Assembly (NCBI GenBank): GCA_004352715.1
Contig: SCFE01000055.1
Location: forward strand, 850,645 to 914,644
DNA from: Hofstenia miamia
Lineage: Eukaryota; Xenacoelomorpha; Acoela
Reading direction: 5' to 3'
Length of the DNA: 64,000 nt
A model generated the notes under the pieces. It worked only from the letters and a program-made list of their open reading frames with translations. It did not search any database and was not told the origin of the DNA. Below are positions 38,302 through 51,420 of the stretch, piece after piece; position 1 is the first letter of the stretch, and every line of letters starts with the position of its first letter. Made by a program: the position numbers and the translations under genes.

Positions 38302-40308
38302 GTCCGTATTTTCAACTCATTTTAACGAAATATTTTATGTAGTTTCCTAGTTTGCCAAATATTCACCAGTGTTGAAAAAAATAAATGAAGTTCTAACACA
38401 GTAAAAAATAGTTTTTAACGTTTTCGTTTAAAACTATATTTAAAAAATATTATTTTCTAAAGCCAGTGGTCCCATTATAATTTTGTAATTGAAAATATTA
38501 TCTGAATAAAGAATAAAAAATAGTTAGTCCCAGATCCCAGTCAGAGTCTTCAATGGTTTCGTAGATTTGCTGTTATCGCAGTCCCGCCCATCTTCACAAT
38601 TTTTTCTGCATCGATTAACACAATATCTTTGGTTTTTAGTAATCCTTCCATCACAAATTTATTTTTCCTCCAATTCACCTGTGAATCGGCACCCTAAAAA
38701 CTATATACATAAATGTAGATGATATGTAAATTATTGTGAAACAAAATCGAATTTAGGGTGAAAAATGTAGTTTATCCTGAAATTTTTGCATAAATGTATT
38801 CCGTTGTTTTAAAAATTTTACCACTCAAATTTTGCTAAAATCCCATTACTTTGGTTTAATTTACATTACAATTAGTAATGTAATAGGATTTTCACAAATT
38901 TAAAATCTTAATAATTCAAAATTTACTCAATGGATTCGTACACAAAATTTAGAATAAATTAAAATTCGATTTTTTCACTATAATTTTCATAGCATGTATA
39001 TTTATTGAGATAGTTTGTTGGGTGCCCCTTCACAGGTGACTAGGAGAGAAACTAAATTTCTGATGAAAGGATTACATGAAAATTTGAATTCACAATGCCA
39101 AACTTGAGCCTAGTGCTAAAAATAAAAGATATTGGGTTAGTCATTGCAGAAATAAATTGTAAAAATGAGTGTTGCAATTCTTATGAGCGGTCCTGTGTGT
39201 TTCGTAAGCGCTTACGCAAATAATTTTGTATTGGGTGATCAATTTTAAAATAGCGCGTTTCTTTTGAAACATTTCAACTTAAAACCAATCTTTTCAATCG
39301 CTTCGTTACATTTGAGCTGTATTACAGTTTTTATCTAAATTATTGTGGCTGTTGATAAATCTGTCTCCTGATCGCCTACGTCAAATCTCAAAATGCCTTG
39401 ATTATCCTTTTTATCATTTCGATTTTCGAAAATAAAGGTATATCGACCTTGCAATTCGCATAAGAAATTACTTCGATCAAAAGGCTAACTTAAAAGCACT
39501 TAATTTTCTGTTAATATGTGAGCTGAAATTGTGCGCTAGTTTAATGCAATTGAGTGTTTACTCTTGTCACAGCTAATTGCGTAGCTTTTTATTCATGTCG
39601 ATGTATTTTTTTAAATTCAGTAATTTAGCATGCGTTCTCGTCCTAATTTCTCTAATTAGTTAATTAGCTGCATCGCATTGCTCTGTTTTCCCAAATAATA
39701 AAAGTGACCTAAACATATACATGAATTATCCTTTTTTAGCATTTTGTAAAATTTTAAGAAACAATAAACTTTAAAAATTAACATTAACATTTATTTGCTG
39801 CAGTTAGTCAAACAGAACTACTGAATTCGTCTATTGACATTTTCTTTTCTGGTAGATTTAATGGTTAATATATGAAAAAATGGTAATTTATCAAGTCAGA
39901 GGGCATTTATATTTAAGTCCTAAAAATAGAATTGTTGATTCAGTTTCGTATCTTACATAGTGATTTCATTTGATAATAATGCGCTTAAAGATTATACTAA
40001 ACAACTCAAATTTGAATCATTTGTTTAAGCACCTATAACCTAGCATTTTATAAATTAATTGCTTATATAGACTTTCTCAAGCGCTCATTATAACTATTTG
40101 GTTCTTTTCTTTACATGTTTACTCTTTAAAAATTCCTTCTAATTACCGATCTGAAAGAAAAATATGCTACAAAAAGAGACGCATGATTTAGTTCAATCAG
40201 CGCTTTATGATTACACATATTCTCTATTCTTTAAATTTCTCAACATTTTATAATGTCTAGTGCTTAATCTATTTAAGCAGAATTGTTTACTATGTACAAC
40301 ATTCACAG
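38302..40308 (+). other. last intron of the adhesion receptor gene
   Basis: AT-rich, no repeat family or exon recognised. Confidence 0.5.
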
Positions 40309-40973
40309 GTGTTTTTATTAATCCCAGTGTTCATTTAGTAGACAGCATTTTGGCGGAAAAATTTGACTATCATTCTTCGTTATCGCAGCAATTAGCTAAT
40401 TCTACCTCATTGTCGTCAACTAAATCGTCGTCTCCGGTTGGCAACGCACCGCTTGTTACAATGAAGGTGGCAGTCAACGGACGCAACTATCACACAATGA
40501 CACCTGTAACAAACACTAACGGTGGACCTAAATACCATCCTCCAAAAACAAATGGCGTCAAGCACATGGGTTCCTTCGGAAATGAGCTCAAGCCATCGAC
40601 GTTATCTCGAAAATCACAGACTTTGCCCAAAAATCCGCACTGTAAGGCCCAGCCTTTGTACAGTGATCTTCAAATGAAGGGCAATGATCACCAAACGATG
40701 ACACTTGCCAAGCGCAATAGATCGCACGACACCTTTACAGGGCGCAAGACTCAATCACATTCCTCACGCGATTCAAATACTTCGTCGTCACGGGAGACAG
40801 TTTCTACTCCGCGAGGCGTCACGTTTCAAACACGGGATCCTCGTCTTCCAGAAACATACGTATCATCTTCACAGAGTGATGTCGAGGCATCTTCCACGCT
40901 GGCCAAAAGAACCTCGCCCCTCAAGGTTCCTCAAACATCTCGTAGTGCAGGCTATTCTGTTACTGTAGTCTAG
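40309..40973 (+). CDS. Ig/FN3 adhesion receptor, terminal exon (cytoplasmic tail, PDZ ligand)
   Basis: Terminal exon after TACAACATTCACAG, entering in phase 1 and running 220 codons to TAG at 40971-40973. It starts VFINPSVHLVDSILAEKFDY, continues with Ser/Thr-rich low-complexity sequence (SLSSTKSSSPVG, SRKSQTLPKN) and a tyrosine site QPLYSDLQM. It ends SAGYSVTVV, whose last residues (T-V-V) fit a class I PDZ-binding C terminus. GC content is clearly higher than in the flanks, as expected for coding sequence. There is no membrane span in this exon. Insect Echinoid also ends in a PDZ ligand (knowledge from memory), though the tails are not obviously alignable. The receptor as a whole is best called Echinoid/nephrin-like. 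The tail's job is inferred to be scaffold binding at cell junctions. Confidence 0.85.
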
Positions 40974-42971
40974 TGCAATCTTTTTTAATTATTTTGCGAT
41001 GTAGCATTGTTTCCCGATTTGTTAATGACTTCAAATTTGCAATTTTCTCGAGAGCTTTTATATTTTTATACTATTTTCTGAATATAGAAGGAATTTTATT
41101 TTGTTTAGACTTCTTTTATATTTTATGAATGAGATTAATTTTCAATTCGTATTTCAATTGTATTTCATAGATTACATTCTAAGGATACCCTCTTAACCAT
41201 TTCAAGAACAAAAAATATATCAACGAACATAATTTCGTTTCAATAATAAGATGGATCTCGTTATAAAAAAACGTTTGGTTGAAGAGGCTTTCATGAACTA
41301 CTGCACATTTGCACATCTAATTATTCTTTTGATATGATTTTATCTCACAAATTGGCCTCTGACCTTGCCTATTTTAATTTGTGGTACTGAGGTTAAAAAA
41401 TAACTTGAAAAGAAAGTAAACATCATGTATGCATTGAATTCTTTAACAATTTATATCTTTTGTTGGTCAAGAAATTTGGTTTTGAAGGAGTTGGAAATTA
41501 AATTGTTAGTTCTGTGTGATTTATCTTTTATACAATTATAGTAGATTCTATAAATTCAATTCTTTTACAAATAAGCTATCTGACTATTTTCTTCTAAAGA
41601 GCATTCAAATTAATTGTTTGAACATTTTTTTCCATTGGTTTTGTTTCAGTTAAAATAGCAATTAATAATATTCCTAGTGATATGTACAAATTATTTTTGT
41701 TGGAAACAAAATTTCAGAATGCATAAAATGCAATTCTGACTTGAATTGGAGGTAAATTCTCAAATTTTAAGTGTTGTGACTTAATGTATTGCCTTGTTAT
41801 CGCTGTCAATACTCGCTTTTAAATTTTTAAAAGCGTTGTGACTTTATTCACACACTAACTTATATATTAACAAGAAATTTTGCCTTATTATTATGCACAT
41901 TTAGATGTTTATTTGGTTGCAGAAACACCACTAAATGTGTATTAAAACCAACATTATTTAAACGTTCGAAACAGGTTCTACTGTATATAACTTACGTCTA
42001 ACCATAAAATTGGCTATTAGTAGCTATTAAATTTCATTTTGTTATAGAAAATATGGTCGCATAAAGTATAATTTGAACTTTGAAACACTTGGTTATCGGT
42101 AAATAATGAAAGATACGTTATCTGTAAGGGAACAAAATACAATTATAAAGTTATATAGATGTATGCATTTCTGTGTATACCCGTAGAAAACCTGAAATAC
42201 TCTCACATTTTAAATTTTTTTATATCAAAAGAAAATATATATAACTCTTCCTTTAATTATCATTGCAATCGTGTAGTTTACTTGACCAATTTTTTCCACC
42301 ACTTCTTTTTTACTTGATACCTTCAGCTTAGTTTCTAGGCAATTACTAAAATCTTTAAGTTGAACTAATTTAATTGATCGCAATAATAGTCAAATTTACT
42401 GTTCACCATTTGATTTGGACTTCCTGTTAAAGTTGCTACTCCATCCATGGTTAGGGGATTGAATCTTGGGAAGTATTTAATTGAAAAACTTAGTTTTGGG
42501 TTAAAGACTAGGTTTTGGATGTGAAATTGAGGTAAAATTATGAAAATTAATGATTGAGGTTTCTAACAAGTTTTCGAAAACCTCAGCTTCCACAAAACAA
42601 GTGTTTCAACGCCCTCACACATGGTCTTGCTCAGGCTCTAACAAGTCATACTCACAAGGTATGCAGATTCGTGCATGTGAACAGTTGACACACAAATCGA
42701 GTAGATCGAAAGCAGTACAGTATTTTAATGTGATAATTGCAGTTGATTTTGAATAAAAAATGATTAAATATTTTGTATTTGGAGTACTGTTTACTGAAAT
42801 TTTCGCAGCCTGTATTTTATTTTTGTTTTGTGGATTGGGTCTTGGAGTTTAACAAAGACTACGCCCAAGGCATTGTATTGGACACGAAAAACCCAAGATT
42901 TTCCCCAACCTTGTTTGACCAATGCAATTCGTTACTATTAGTTTAATTAAAAATTAATGTATTATGTATTA

Positions 42972-42975
<4 letters not shown>

Positions 42976-43035
<60 letters not shown>
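42976..43035. repeat. (TA)n microsatellite
   Basis: Two TA blocks joined by a short CATG interruption. Confidence 0.9.
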
Positions 43036-43037
<2 letters not shown>

Positions 43038-43278
43038 TATATCTGCCGCTAATAATTTGGTGATGCGTATATCTGGCGCAAATATACTGTACATATTTAG
43101 CCACAGTTATATACTTATATACAGAAAATTTTTTTCACTCAGATTTATTCAAAATTTTATATGTATGAATTACTAACAATATCTAGACATAAAAATATAG
43201 GGCTGCTAAAATAACTGCTTTCTTCATAACAATTGGTGACTGGCGCTAAGTATTGCCTAGCGTCATTTTCTGAGGCTT

Positions 43279-43474
43279 TATATATATATATNNNNNNNNN
43301 NNNNNNNNNNNNNNNNNNNNNNNNNNNNNNNNNNNNNNNNNNNNNNNNNNNNNNNNNNNNNNNNNNNNNNNNNNNNNNNNNNNNNNNNNNNNNNNNNNNN
43401 NNNNNNNNNNNNNNNNNNNNNNNNNNNNNNNNNNNNNNNNNNNNNNNNNNNNNNNNNNNNNNNNNNNNNNNNNN

Positions 43475-43502
<28 letters not shown>
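43279..43502. repeat. (TA)n microsatellite containing an assembly gap
   Basis: TA runs flank 183 N (43292-43474). Confidence 0.95.
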
Positions 43503-43506
<4 letters not shown>

Positions 43507-45530
43507 AAGACGTGAAGAGAAGTAGTACATTTTTATTACAATATGTAAGTCATTCGCAACAAATTTTGTTCAATATTGCTCTTTTCCAATGAATTGTGAC
43601 ATTGACACCATTTTCAAAATCAACGTGACCCTCAAAATGATTTTCAGTCCCCTTGCTTTATATTCTGTTTAAAAAATAATTGGATTGCTCATTTAGGGAA
43701 TCCGAATTTTGAAAAACATTTTTGAAAAGTTGATTACCTTTCACTAATGCGGTTTGGTGTAGATGAAGTATTTCTGAAATGAAAGAGCGGTAATAATAGC
43801 AAGTACGTTCTCACAGTTGAAGTGGATATTTGATTTTCGAAAACTTTAAAAGCTCCTTTATAGTGGAGTTTGGATTTACAGTACTAGCCCCAAAAAAACT
43901 CCATGAAACCCATGGGACGAGATTTAGTGTCCGCCCCACCTAATCATATGAGGCCCATAGGGCCTTACAAATTACCACCCCACTGGTCTAGCCTTGTAGG
44001 TATTAATGAGATGGCTGTGCGATTCAGTAAAATCGAACACAATCAAAAATTTTCAGAAACCAAACTGGGCACAATCCCGAACCCAGACTTAGTCTTTCTA
44101 AACTTACAAAGTGTATTTTAGATTTTGCTTTCCTTCTCAAACTGATCATTTGCGAATAAACTAAATAAAGTGCCTCTCTCAAATATTGCCTTTTTCATTC
44201 ATTTTAAAAGCACAAAATTTTTTTCAATTGCGAGAAACTTCAAACTAGTAGGTTACAGGCCTGCAAAGCTGCGTAAATGTAATGGAAAAACTAGATTGTG
44301 TCATATTAAGAATGTTTTTGTCACCCACGCTCTTCTGTAGATATTTTCAATGATACGAAAGAAATGAATTCAAATTATTCAAATCGTTGTATGTGTCCTG
44401 AATGGCGTATGTTACGGCTTCCATTTTCTTTATCACGAACAATAATTTGCTAGTGAATTGCGGACTCCTGTCTAATTCAATATCAAAGTTAAATGAACCG
44501 ACAGCCTCTTTTGTTTGTACTATGATTGCTATAAGGGTGCTCATATCTAATACATGACATTTTTTCAGTTAATTGAAAACAGCATCAACCGGTTTTAAAG
44601 CAAAAATGTAATTAAAAATACTTGCATTATTACATATCATTTCTTTTTAGCTAAAATTGAAGCTTGATACAAATTTCTAATAATTTTATAGCTATGGCTT
44701 CCTGCTGTGCACAATTTTGTAGCGACTCGAAATTCTAAGAAAAACCCATACTAACTTGTCCAGGTTTACCTCCCCTCACGGGCTGGGTAAGTATTTTAAG
44801 CCTCCTTTGAATTTCACTATTGTATCATTGGCCTTGTTTACTTCCAATTGGATTTTAATGATAAGATAATGAAATTTCTGAAATTTGGAAATCCATTTTG
44901 ATGCTATGTGCAATAAAATTATGCAATAATGTAGATAATACATAGGATCATGTGACAATATATGTTTATTAGATAAATACATTCTTTGTTCATTGCGAAC
45001 ATTTAAACTTTAGATTTTTACGGAACCAAAAGTTAAATAGGGATTTTTTTGATTGGTATTTTTTTCATTCATATGACATCGGGGGCCTACCGTACACTGA
45101 CAAGGTGACACATTTTTTGTACATTTATCTAAAATTGAGTGTAGAAATACATGCATATGAGTAGTTTATGTTGCAATAAGATAAACACAGATCAATATAT
45201 CACTTAGTTAAAGATTACATAGTTTATCAAAATCATTAGTTTAAATGAAATAGAGAAAAATTTAGTAGATGACATATTTATAGATAAACCAATTAATGAA
45301 TTTTTCATCTATTGTAGGCCTTTTTAAGAATCAAAACATAAACATAAAATAATGTTAGCAACATTAAAGATGTTTTCGATAAAAAAATTGAATTATTTAT
45401 TATTTATTATTATTATTTATTTACAATAAACTTATAAAGCGCTTTATAATTCAACGAATATTCAAAAGCACTGCAATTGGTAGCAGCTGACATACATACC
45501 CATCATTGAGTCTCGTAATATGTCATGCTA

Positions 45531-46120
45531 AACAGAAATGTTTTTATTCTTTTCTTGAAGATTACGAAATTACGCTGCGTGCGTATATCCACCGATAGTT
45601 CAATCCAAAGTTTTGGTGCCGCAAAAGAGAATCGTCGTAGCTCTTGGTTATTATTGCAACGCGATACGGCCAGCATCATCGAGTTGTCATTCCGAGTGTT
45701 GATATCTCTTCTTTGTCTTAGCAGATCTGCTACTGTCTCTTATACACTNTTCCGAGTATTGATATCTCTTCTTTGTCTTAGCAGATCTGCTAAATACCTC
45801 AGAGCATTCTTTTCATAGATTGATTTATGTGTGAGTATAATGATTTTATACTTTAAGCGTGCATAGATGGGAAGCCAATGTAACTCGTGTCTGTAATTTG
45901 TTAAGTGGCATCTTATTTTAAGCTGAAAAATTAATCTTATAGCCGCATTTTGGACCCTTTTTAATTTATCTGTGACAATCTTGGGCGAGTTGATTAAAAA
46001 CCATTTGAATAGTCTAGGCGACTCAATACCATTGACTGAATTAATAGTTGTGTTGATTGGCGTGTAATACTTTTCCGGATTCACCATATTTGGCGAATGA
46101 TTCTCCAGCACATTGAGCAT
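45531..46120 (-). pseudogene. LINE RT thumb and C-terminal region
   Basis: Minus-strand reading: LKRVQNAAIRLIFQL, HELHWLPIYARLKYKIIILT and then, past the artefact at 45690-45792, LRRFSFAAPKLWIELSVDIR and FKKRIKTFLF. The QNAAxRL, LHWLP and FAAPxLWxxLP signatures mark the end of CR1/L2-type ORF2. It lies directly downstream of the RT core on the same strand. Confidence 0.85.
45690..45792. other. assembly artefact: 43-bp duplication around adapter residue
   Basis: 45690-45732 and 45750-45792 are the same 43 bases with one mismatch. Between them stand CTGTCTCTTATACAC (45733-45747), one T and one N. The 15-mer equals the start of the Nextera/Tn5 mosaic-end adapter. Confidence 0.9.
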
Positions 46121-46299
46121 ACATTGTTGATGTGAGTCTTGAATGACCAGTTTGAATCCAGTGTTACGCCAAGTAGACGAATTTCTTCATTCACTTGTTT
46201 CAATTTGTTGTTCAGCACAATCCACAACCGTCGCTCAAATGGAGTGTTCATTCCGGAAACAAATGCAATTAAATGCGAACAAAACCGAAATTCTATTTC

Positions 46300-46980
46300 A
46301 TCTTATTACAGAGATCTTTGACTTCTATAGTAATAACTTTGATCTTGGATAATGCCTCATTTATAGAGTTGTTGACACCTATCATGATTGTTATATCATC
46401 AGCATAGACGTGGAAGCTTACATCAATGAATGCAATAATTCACAAATCGGCATTGTGTATAATAGAAATAATATTGGTAAGAGCTTAGAGCCCTGGGGAC
46501 CACCATGTTCTACGTCCATTACATTTGATGATACTCCATTTAATGTTACAAACTGTTTCCTGTTAGTTAGATAACTGATTAGTAACTTGGTTATCGATAC
46601 ATCTGCCCCAATATAACATCTCAGTATTTGAGATAAAATCGTAGCATCAATGGTGTCAAACGCGCTGCTTATGTCCAGTGCGATGATGAATATCCCCTTT
46701 CGCTGAGATAGTGAACTCAGTACAACTTGATTGATATGCAAGAGAATGGTTTCGGTAGAATGATATTTTCGATAACCAGATATTGAAGCATTCACTAACC
46801 CAAAAGTCGTTATGTGATCCCTTATTTGCTTGGCCATTATTCCATCGAATATCTTAGCGAAATATTTCAAATTTGAGACTGATCGGTAATGTTTTAATAT
46901 TTCTTTATCGAGATCGGTTTCTTTAAGTTAGGATGTACTGCGGCTATCTTAAGTTTGTCCAGACGGAATTCACAATGTGT
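46300..46980 (-). pseudogene. LINE reverse transcriptase core
   Basis: The minus strand reads LDKLKIAAVHPNLKKP at the start and then YFAKIFDGIMAKQIRDHITT (from 46870). It continues with YRKYHSTETILLHI, IIALDISSAFDTIDATIL (RT motif A, catalytic Asp) and VEHGGPQGSKLLPILFLLYT (motif B region). Motif C appears after a frameshift as FHVYADDITIMIGVNNSINE (about 46345-46410). The YADD box is intact, but the frame is broken before and after the core. Confidence 0.9.
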
Positions 46981-47575
46981 AGATGACGCAGATTTGTAAT
47001 CTTACAATTGTCTACAGTAACAACCAGGTCAATCAGGTGACCTTTTCTATGTGTAGGATGCTTTAACCATTGTTTCAAATTAAATTCATTAAATATATCC
47101 AACATTCGTATTGTATACGTGTTGTTTCGATCATCCATGAGAATGTTAAAATCTCCGATGCAAAGAAATATTTCGTCCTATATAGAATAATTCATCACTA
47201 ATTCTCTGTAAATTATAAGAAATTCTGATGCGTTAGCAGATGGAATACGATATAGAACCGAGAATCTTAGATTAATAGGCTTGAACAGTAAAACACAGTA
47301 CTCACATTCTGTTGAAGTTCTTTCTTCGAGTACTTGACATGATAGACATGGCTTAAATATCACACCAATGCCACCTCCACGACCTTGTCTTGGAATACTT
47401 ACGACATCGTATTGAATATTCGAGTCTAGTGCACAGAACTGAAGAGCACTAATTGGAGAGTCTGGGTTTAACCATGTCTCAGTAATTGTTAAAATGTCAA
47501 TTTCAAACTCAGTAGGCAGCATTGCAATGTCCTCGAGCTTATTTGTAACAGACCTTGTGTTTAAGTAACCGATAT
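46944..47575 (-). pseudogene. LINE AP-type endonuclease
   Basis: The minus strand reads NTRSVTNKLEDIAMLPTEFE (about 47575), then IDILTITETWLNPDSP with the catalytic Glu of TETWL. It continues with RQGRGGGIGVIFK and, after a broken stretch, WLKHPTHRKGHLIDLVVT, the conserved C-terminal PTH...G..LDLV block. About 100-200 residues between this and the RT are deleted. Confidence 0.85.
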
Positions 47576-47822
47576 TTAGTCAATTGAGAGATTATATCCA
47601 TGTCCTGGCTTTATCGTCCAAGTAAAACCTATTGATTAGAACTCCCGATGGCCAATTCTTTGGATCATGTATAATGTCTCTAGAATCACTTGAGAAAAGG
47701 CAGTGATAACCCTTTAATTTAGAGCCTTCCTTAGTGACCTCTCTGATGTTCATTAATTTCATTCCAGTAAATAAACAGTGCTAATTTATATCGGCTTCAT
47801 CGCAATCGCTATTAATTCTTCC

Positions 47823-47823
47823 C

Positions 47824-47850
<27 letters not shown>
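47823..47850. repeat. (TA)n microsatellite within the LINE
   Basis: TA run between the ORF1-like and endonuclease segments. Confidence 0.9.
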
Positions 47851-47854
<4 letters not shown>

Positions 47855-47896
47855 TCGTTCAGGTAGAGGAGATTCCTTGAACTTGCCGGCAGCATT

Positions 47897-48151
47897 CTAA
47901 TTTCCGAGGATTGCAAGGGGTCTTCTGCTATTAACGTTAGATTCCATTTCATCTCTGGCGTCGAATTTCCTTTTAGTCGGTCCTTTTTTGGTTGGTTGAT
48001 TTTTAAAGTCGATACTCACTGTAGACTGTCGCCTAACAACATTGGTCCAAGTATTCTTATTAGTTGGGTTCACGTTGTGATCTGCAGAGCTTCGCACAAA
48101 GTTATTTAAACTGTCTCTTATCTCGTTGATACTTTTTTCAATTGTCAACAA
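47897..48151 (-). pseudogene. possible LINE ORF1 C-terminal remnant
   Basis: Open minus frame of 84 codons with a helical N-terminal part (TIEKSINEIRDSLNNFVRSS) and a basic C-terminal part (KGPTKRKFDARDEM). No zinc knuckle or esterase motif is visible. The assignment rests on its position, 5' of the endonuclease on the same strand. Confidence 0.4.
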
Positions 48152-49600
48152 TATCAGAACACCTAAGAAAATGTGGATTAAATTATGACATTAAAATTTT
48201 AAGATCAGCCATCCATAAAAATTTTTAAGTAATCGAAAGTATATACATAAGATCAATGCAACCAAGTTTTCAAAGATGATTGCATATATCAGCATAAATC
48301 ACCTATAATCAACTGTAAATTACATAATAATATCTTTTAATTAAATAATTAATGTAATACTTCGAAAAAGGATATAGGTATAGGAAGTATGTCAATGATA
48401 TGAATGCAATTACCAGGCTGTGCAATAATTTAATTTTCCATGCACCTGATAATGATATAATGAGTCATCTAAGTTATGCAAATATAATATTTACTGATCT
48501 AAGAGATGTTTTTTATAGAATTAAGATGAGTACTAATTCTTCTAGATCTAAGAACTACAATTTTTCGAATATTTTTCTCAAAGACAGCTGATCGCCTTTA
48601 ACACTATGTTGACGTTTTCTAAGCTTATCGAGAAATTAACAACTAAGGCCTGGTTATATTCATGATAAAATTTTAGATCAAAACGATTTATACCTAATTT
48701 AACAATAGAAAAAAAATTTTGAACAATCATTCATTAATATTGCTATTCGAACTTAAAACTCATTTCCTAAGAATTATTCCTGTGCCTGAAGTATACAAAA
48801 GATATGTTTTAAAATGAGAAAACCGATTTCTGTAAAAAAATAAAAGTCATACCATATTTAGTGTTCAGATAATGAGGCGGTCTAATGTCCATGGGAACAA
48901 CAACCACCCTTAAATATTGTGTATTCTAAAAACAAACTGTAAGTTCCGTCTTTTGCAAAGTCAGAGGTTGTCATAAGAGAATATGGAACAAATTAGAATA
49001 TTTCAAACATTGCTTCTGTTGGAAGGGAAATTCCTATTGCAATATCGCCAAGCCAATCTTGCCGTAATTGTGATAATACTTTAAATCCCAATGATTCCAC
49101 AATTTTTGAACAGTTTTCAGAATTAGAAGAAACGTTATCATTTGTGAATAAATAAGCACTTATCTATATTGCAGGCTATTTGGCAAGTGGCGTAAAAGCG
49201 GAATGGATTATACATACAATTACTACTAAAAATATGACAGTTACGTTGATTTGCTTGACAGAGGAAGAATTCGGAAGCCAGCAGATGTCCTTTGTCAATT
49301 TGTCTCCTTCAGTTATATTGTTTTGGTTAGAATAAACAACATGTTGTTTTGTCGTAAAAGTTTGTCGGTAATATACAGCAATATGGTTATTATATATATG
49401 TTTGACATTTCATTGGCACAGATTTGGTCACTATGCAATATTTTTCTAAATAATAGCAGTGCTTTGAGAACGCAGAGGTCGATGAAAGAGCTATCCCTAA
49501 AGGTCTTAAAACTAGGATAGATGATGTATTTTTGTTGTTTTCTTAAATATGTTCATTTGTCGTCTCAAATATACAGAATTGAAGTAATATATTAATAAGA
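48152..49600. other. spacer between retroelements
   Basis: AT-rich sequence with no recognisable gene; possibly old, unreadable element remnants. Confidence 0.4.
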
Positions 49601-49679
49601 TTGCTGCCATGAAACGGCTATCACTAGCTTAATACGTCGGCCTCCAGTAAAAACTGTAATGTGTAGGGATTTAAAGCCT

Positions 49680-51420
49680 TTAGTTAAAAGAAACTTTGTT
49701 TACAAGTGACAATAATAACTCATCTTCGTTAATCCATAATTCTAAGTTTAAAATATTTAGAAAGGAAATAAATTCAACCATTCACGTTAATAAGACAAAG
49801 GGGGGAGGTGTTGTTATTAATACCCAAAATACTCAAACTAAAACTGAGGGCAGATATAGCGAAAGACTCAACTTTTGAAAGACATTGAGTTGAGATTAAA
49901 AATCCAAACAACAATTTTAATTACCAGTTGCTAAATATCTCCTATTGTCCAAATATAACTTATACAAATAGTTTTTTCTTATAAATGGAAAATGAATTTT
50001 CTACTGCAATGCGTTATAATACGAATATAAGGGTAATGGGAGAATGGAATGTAAACCTTCTAAACGATACTAAAAAAGTAAACTTAACAATTTTCTTAAT
50101 ACTTTCAATATTTCGCTAATAAATAGAACAATTCCTTCTAGAATAGCTGCTAATAGTCAAACACTTATTGACTATTTCCGTGATATCAGAAAGTGTTTTG
50201 TCTTATAATTATTCTTGTCTTGAATTTCCATACTCCGATCCCTGCTTTATAGTTGCTTATTCAAATATACTAAAAGTAGGTAAACCTACAAAAACCTGGA
50301 AAAGAATGCCAGAAAAGTCAACAGAATTCCACAAATTCATCATTAACACCTAATGAAATGCTATCAAACTTTACAAATACTTTTCTATTTGGATATTTGT
50401 TGCCCAGAAAAATATATTCTTTCATTCGAATATTCAAAACTTAAAATGTTTCAAAACCATGGATTGATTCGAAATGCATTGATTCAATCGAACAAAAGAA
50501 ACAGAAATGGAAAAATTACATCAATTTTTAAACAAAGGAAAATCATAATGCATATAAAACCGCACGAAATTTATGCAATATTGCTAAAACAAAAGCAAGT
50601 AATAATTATTCATGTTCAGATTCAGAGTATCAAAATCTTTCATTCCAAAAAATTAATGGGCTTGCATTAACAATTTCTCGAATAGAAAAAACACGAAAAC
50701 TGAAAAAATATAAAAACAAACTAAATCAACTTCACCCTCTTTCTTCTTTCGTTTTACAACTAAGAATGAAATCATAAAGTCGATACATTGTTTAAAAAAC
50801 AGATCTAGTGGACCGTTTTTAATACCAACTTGGCTTCTAAAACTCACAGCCGACTTAATAGTTGAACCAACATGTATAAGACATTCCTTTCTTCCAGACG
50901 AATTAAAATTGGCAAATATAACGCCAGTATTTAAAAAACGATCCTGAAGATTGCTTAAATTATAGACCCATTTCAATCACCTCACAAATCAGCAAAGTAT
51001 TTGAATGAATTCTTTTTAATCAAATTAATGAGCATTTTTACAAACATTATCTTTACTCAACATGGTTTTCGTAAAGGTATTTCTACCAGTGAACATTTAG
51101 TACAAGCCATTGAAAAATGGAGAAAAACTATATATGATCATGAATACTCAGCAGTTGCTTGCCTAGACATTTCGAAAGCATTAGATTCGATTGATCATAT
51201 TACTACAAATAGTTAAATTTCTGGGTTTTTCTAATGATAGTATGGGTCTCATTTCTAGTTACTGGTATAATCGTATGCAACGGGTAAAGATTAATGAATC
51301 TTTTTCAAATTGGGCGTATACTAAAAATGGAGTCCCACATGAAACAATTTTGGGTCCCTTACAATTTAGTATTTATATAAACGATTTGCCCTATTTAACA
51401 ACATGTGAAGTTATACGATA
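49680..51420 (+). mobile_element. non-LTR retrotransposon fragment, plus strand, decayed
   Basis: Endonuclease C-terminal remains read GVVINTQ (about 49800), MGEWNVNLLND (about 50035, compare GDFN) and NRTIPSRIAANSQTLIDYF (about 50124-50180). The RT then reads TQHGFRKGISTSEHLVQAIE (51057 onward), VACLDISKALDSIDH (motif A), GVPHETILGPLQFSIYINDL (about 51330-51385, motif B region) and a broken motif C. Many stops and frameshifts. It ends where the oppositely oriented LINE 3' end begins. Confidence 0.8.

Larger units (their letters stand above)
40974..45390. other. intergenic DNA 3' of the adhesion gene
   Basis: AT-rich 3' flank. An AATAAA at about 42752 is a possible but distant poly(A) signal. 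TA microsatellites are at 42976-43035 and around the gap 43292-43474. A plus-strand open stretch 43903-44121 (APPNHMRPIGPYKLPPHWSS) is GC-richer than its surroundings but matches nothing I know. No gene recognised. Confidence 0.5.
45391..48151 (-). mobile_element. CR1/L2-like non-LTR retrotransposon, decayed
   Basis: Minus-strand element whose parts occur in LINE order: an ORF1-like end (48151-47897), an apurinic-type endonuclease (about 47575-46944), reverse transcriptase (about 46980-46300), then the thumb/C-terminal region (46120-45530). A 3' UTR follows with AAAGCGCTTTATAAG and a short (AATAAT)n tail near 45391-45420. The HSTET motif, the FDTID block and an FAAPKLW C terminus point to the CR1/L2 group. 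It is interrupted by frameshifts, by a deletion between endonuclease and RT, by a TA microsatellite at 47823-47850 and by an assembly error at 45690-45792. Not mobile. Confidence 0.85.

Noticed and set aside
43903-44121. GC-richer plus-strand open frame of 72 codons
   Set aside because: No recognisable domain, no splice partners in phase; left as unassigned sequence.
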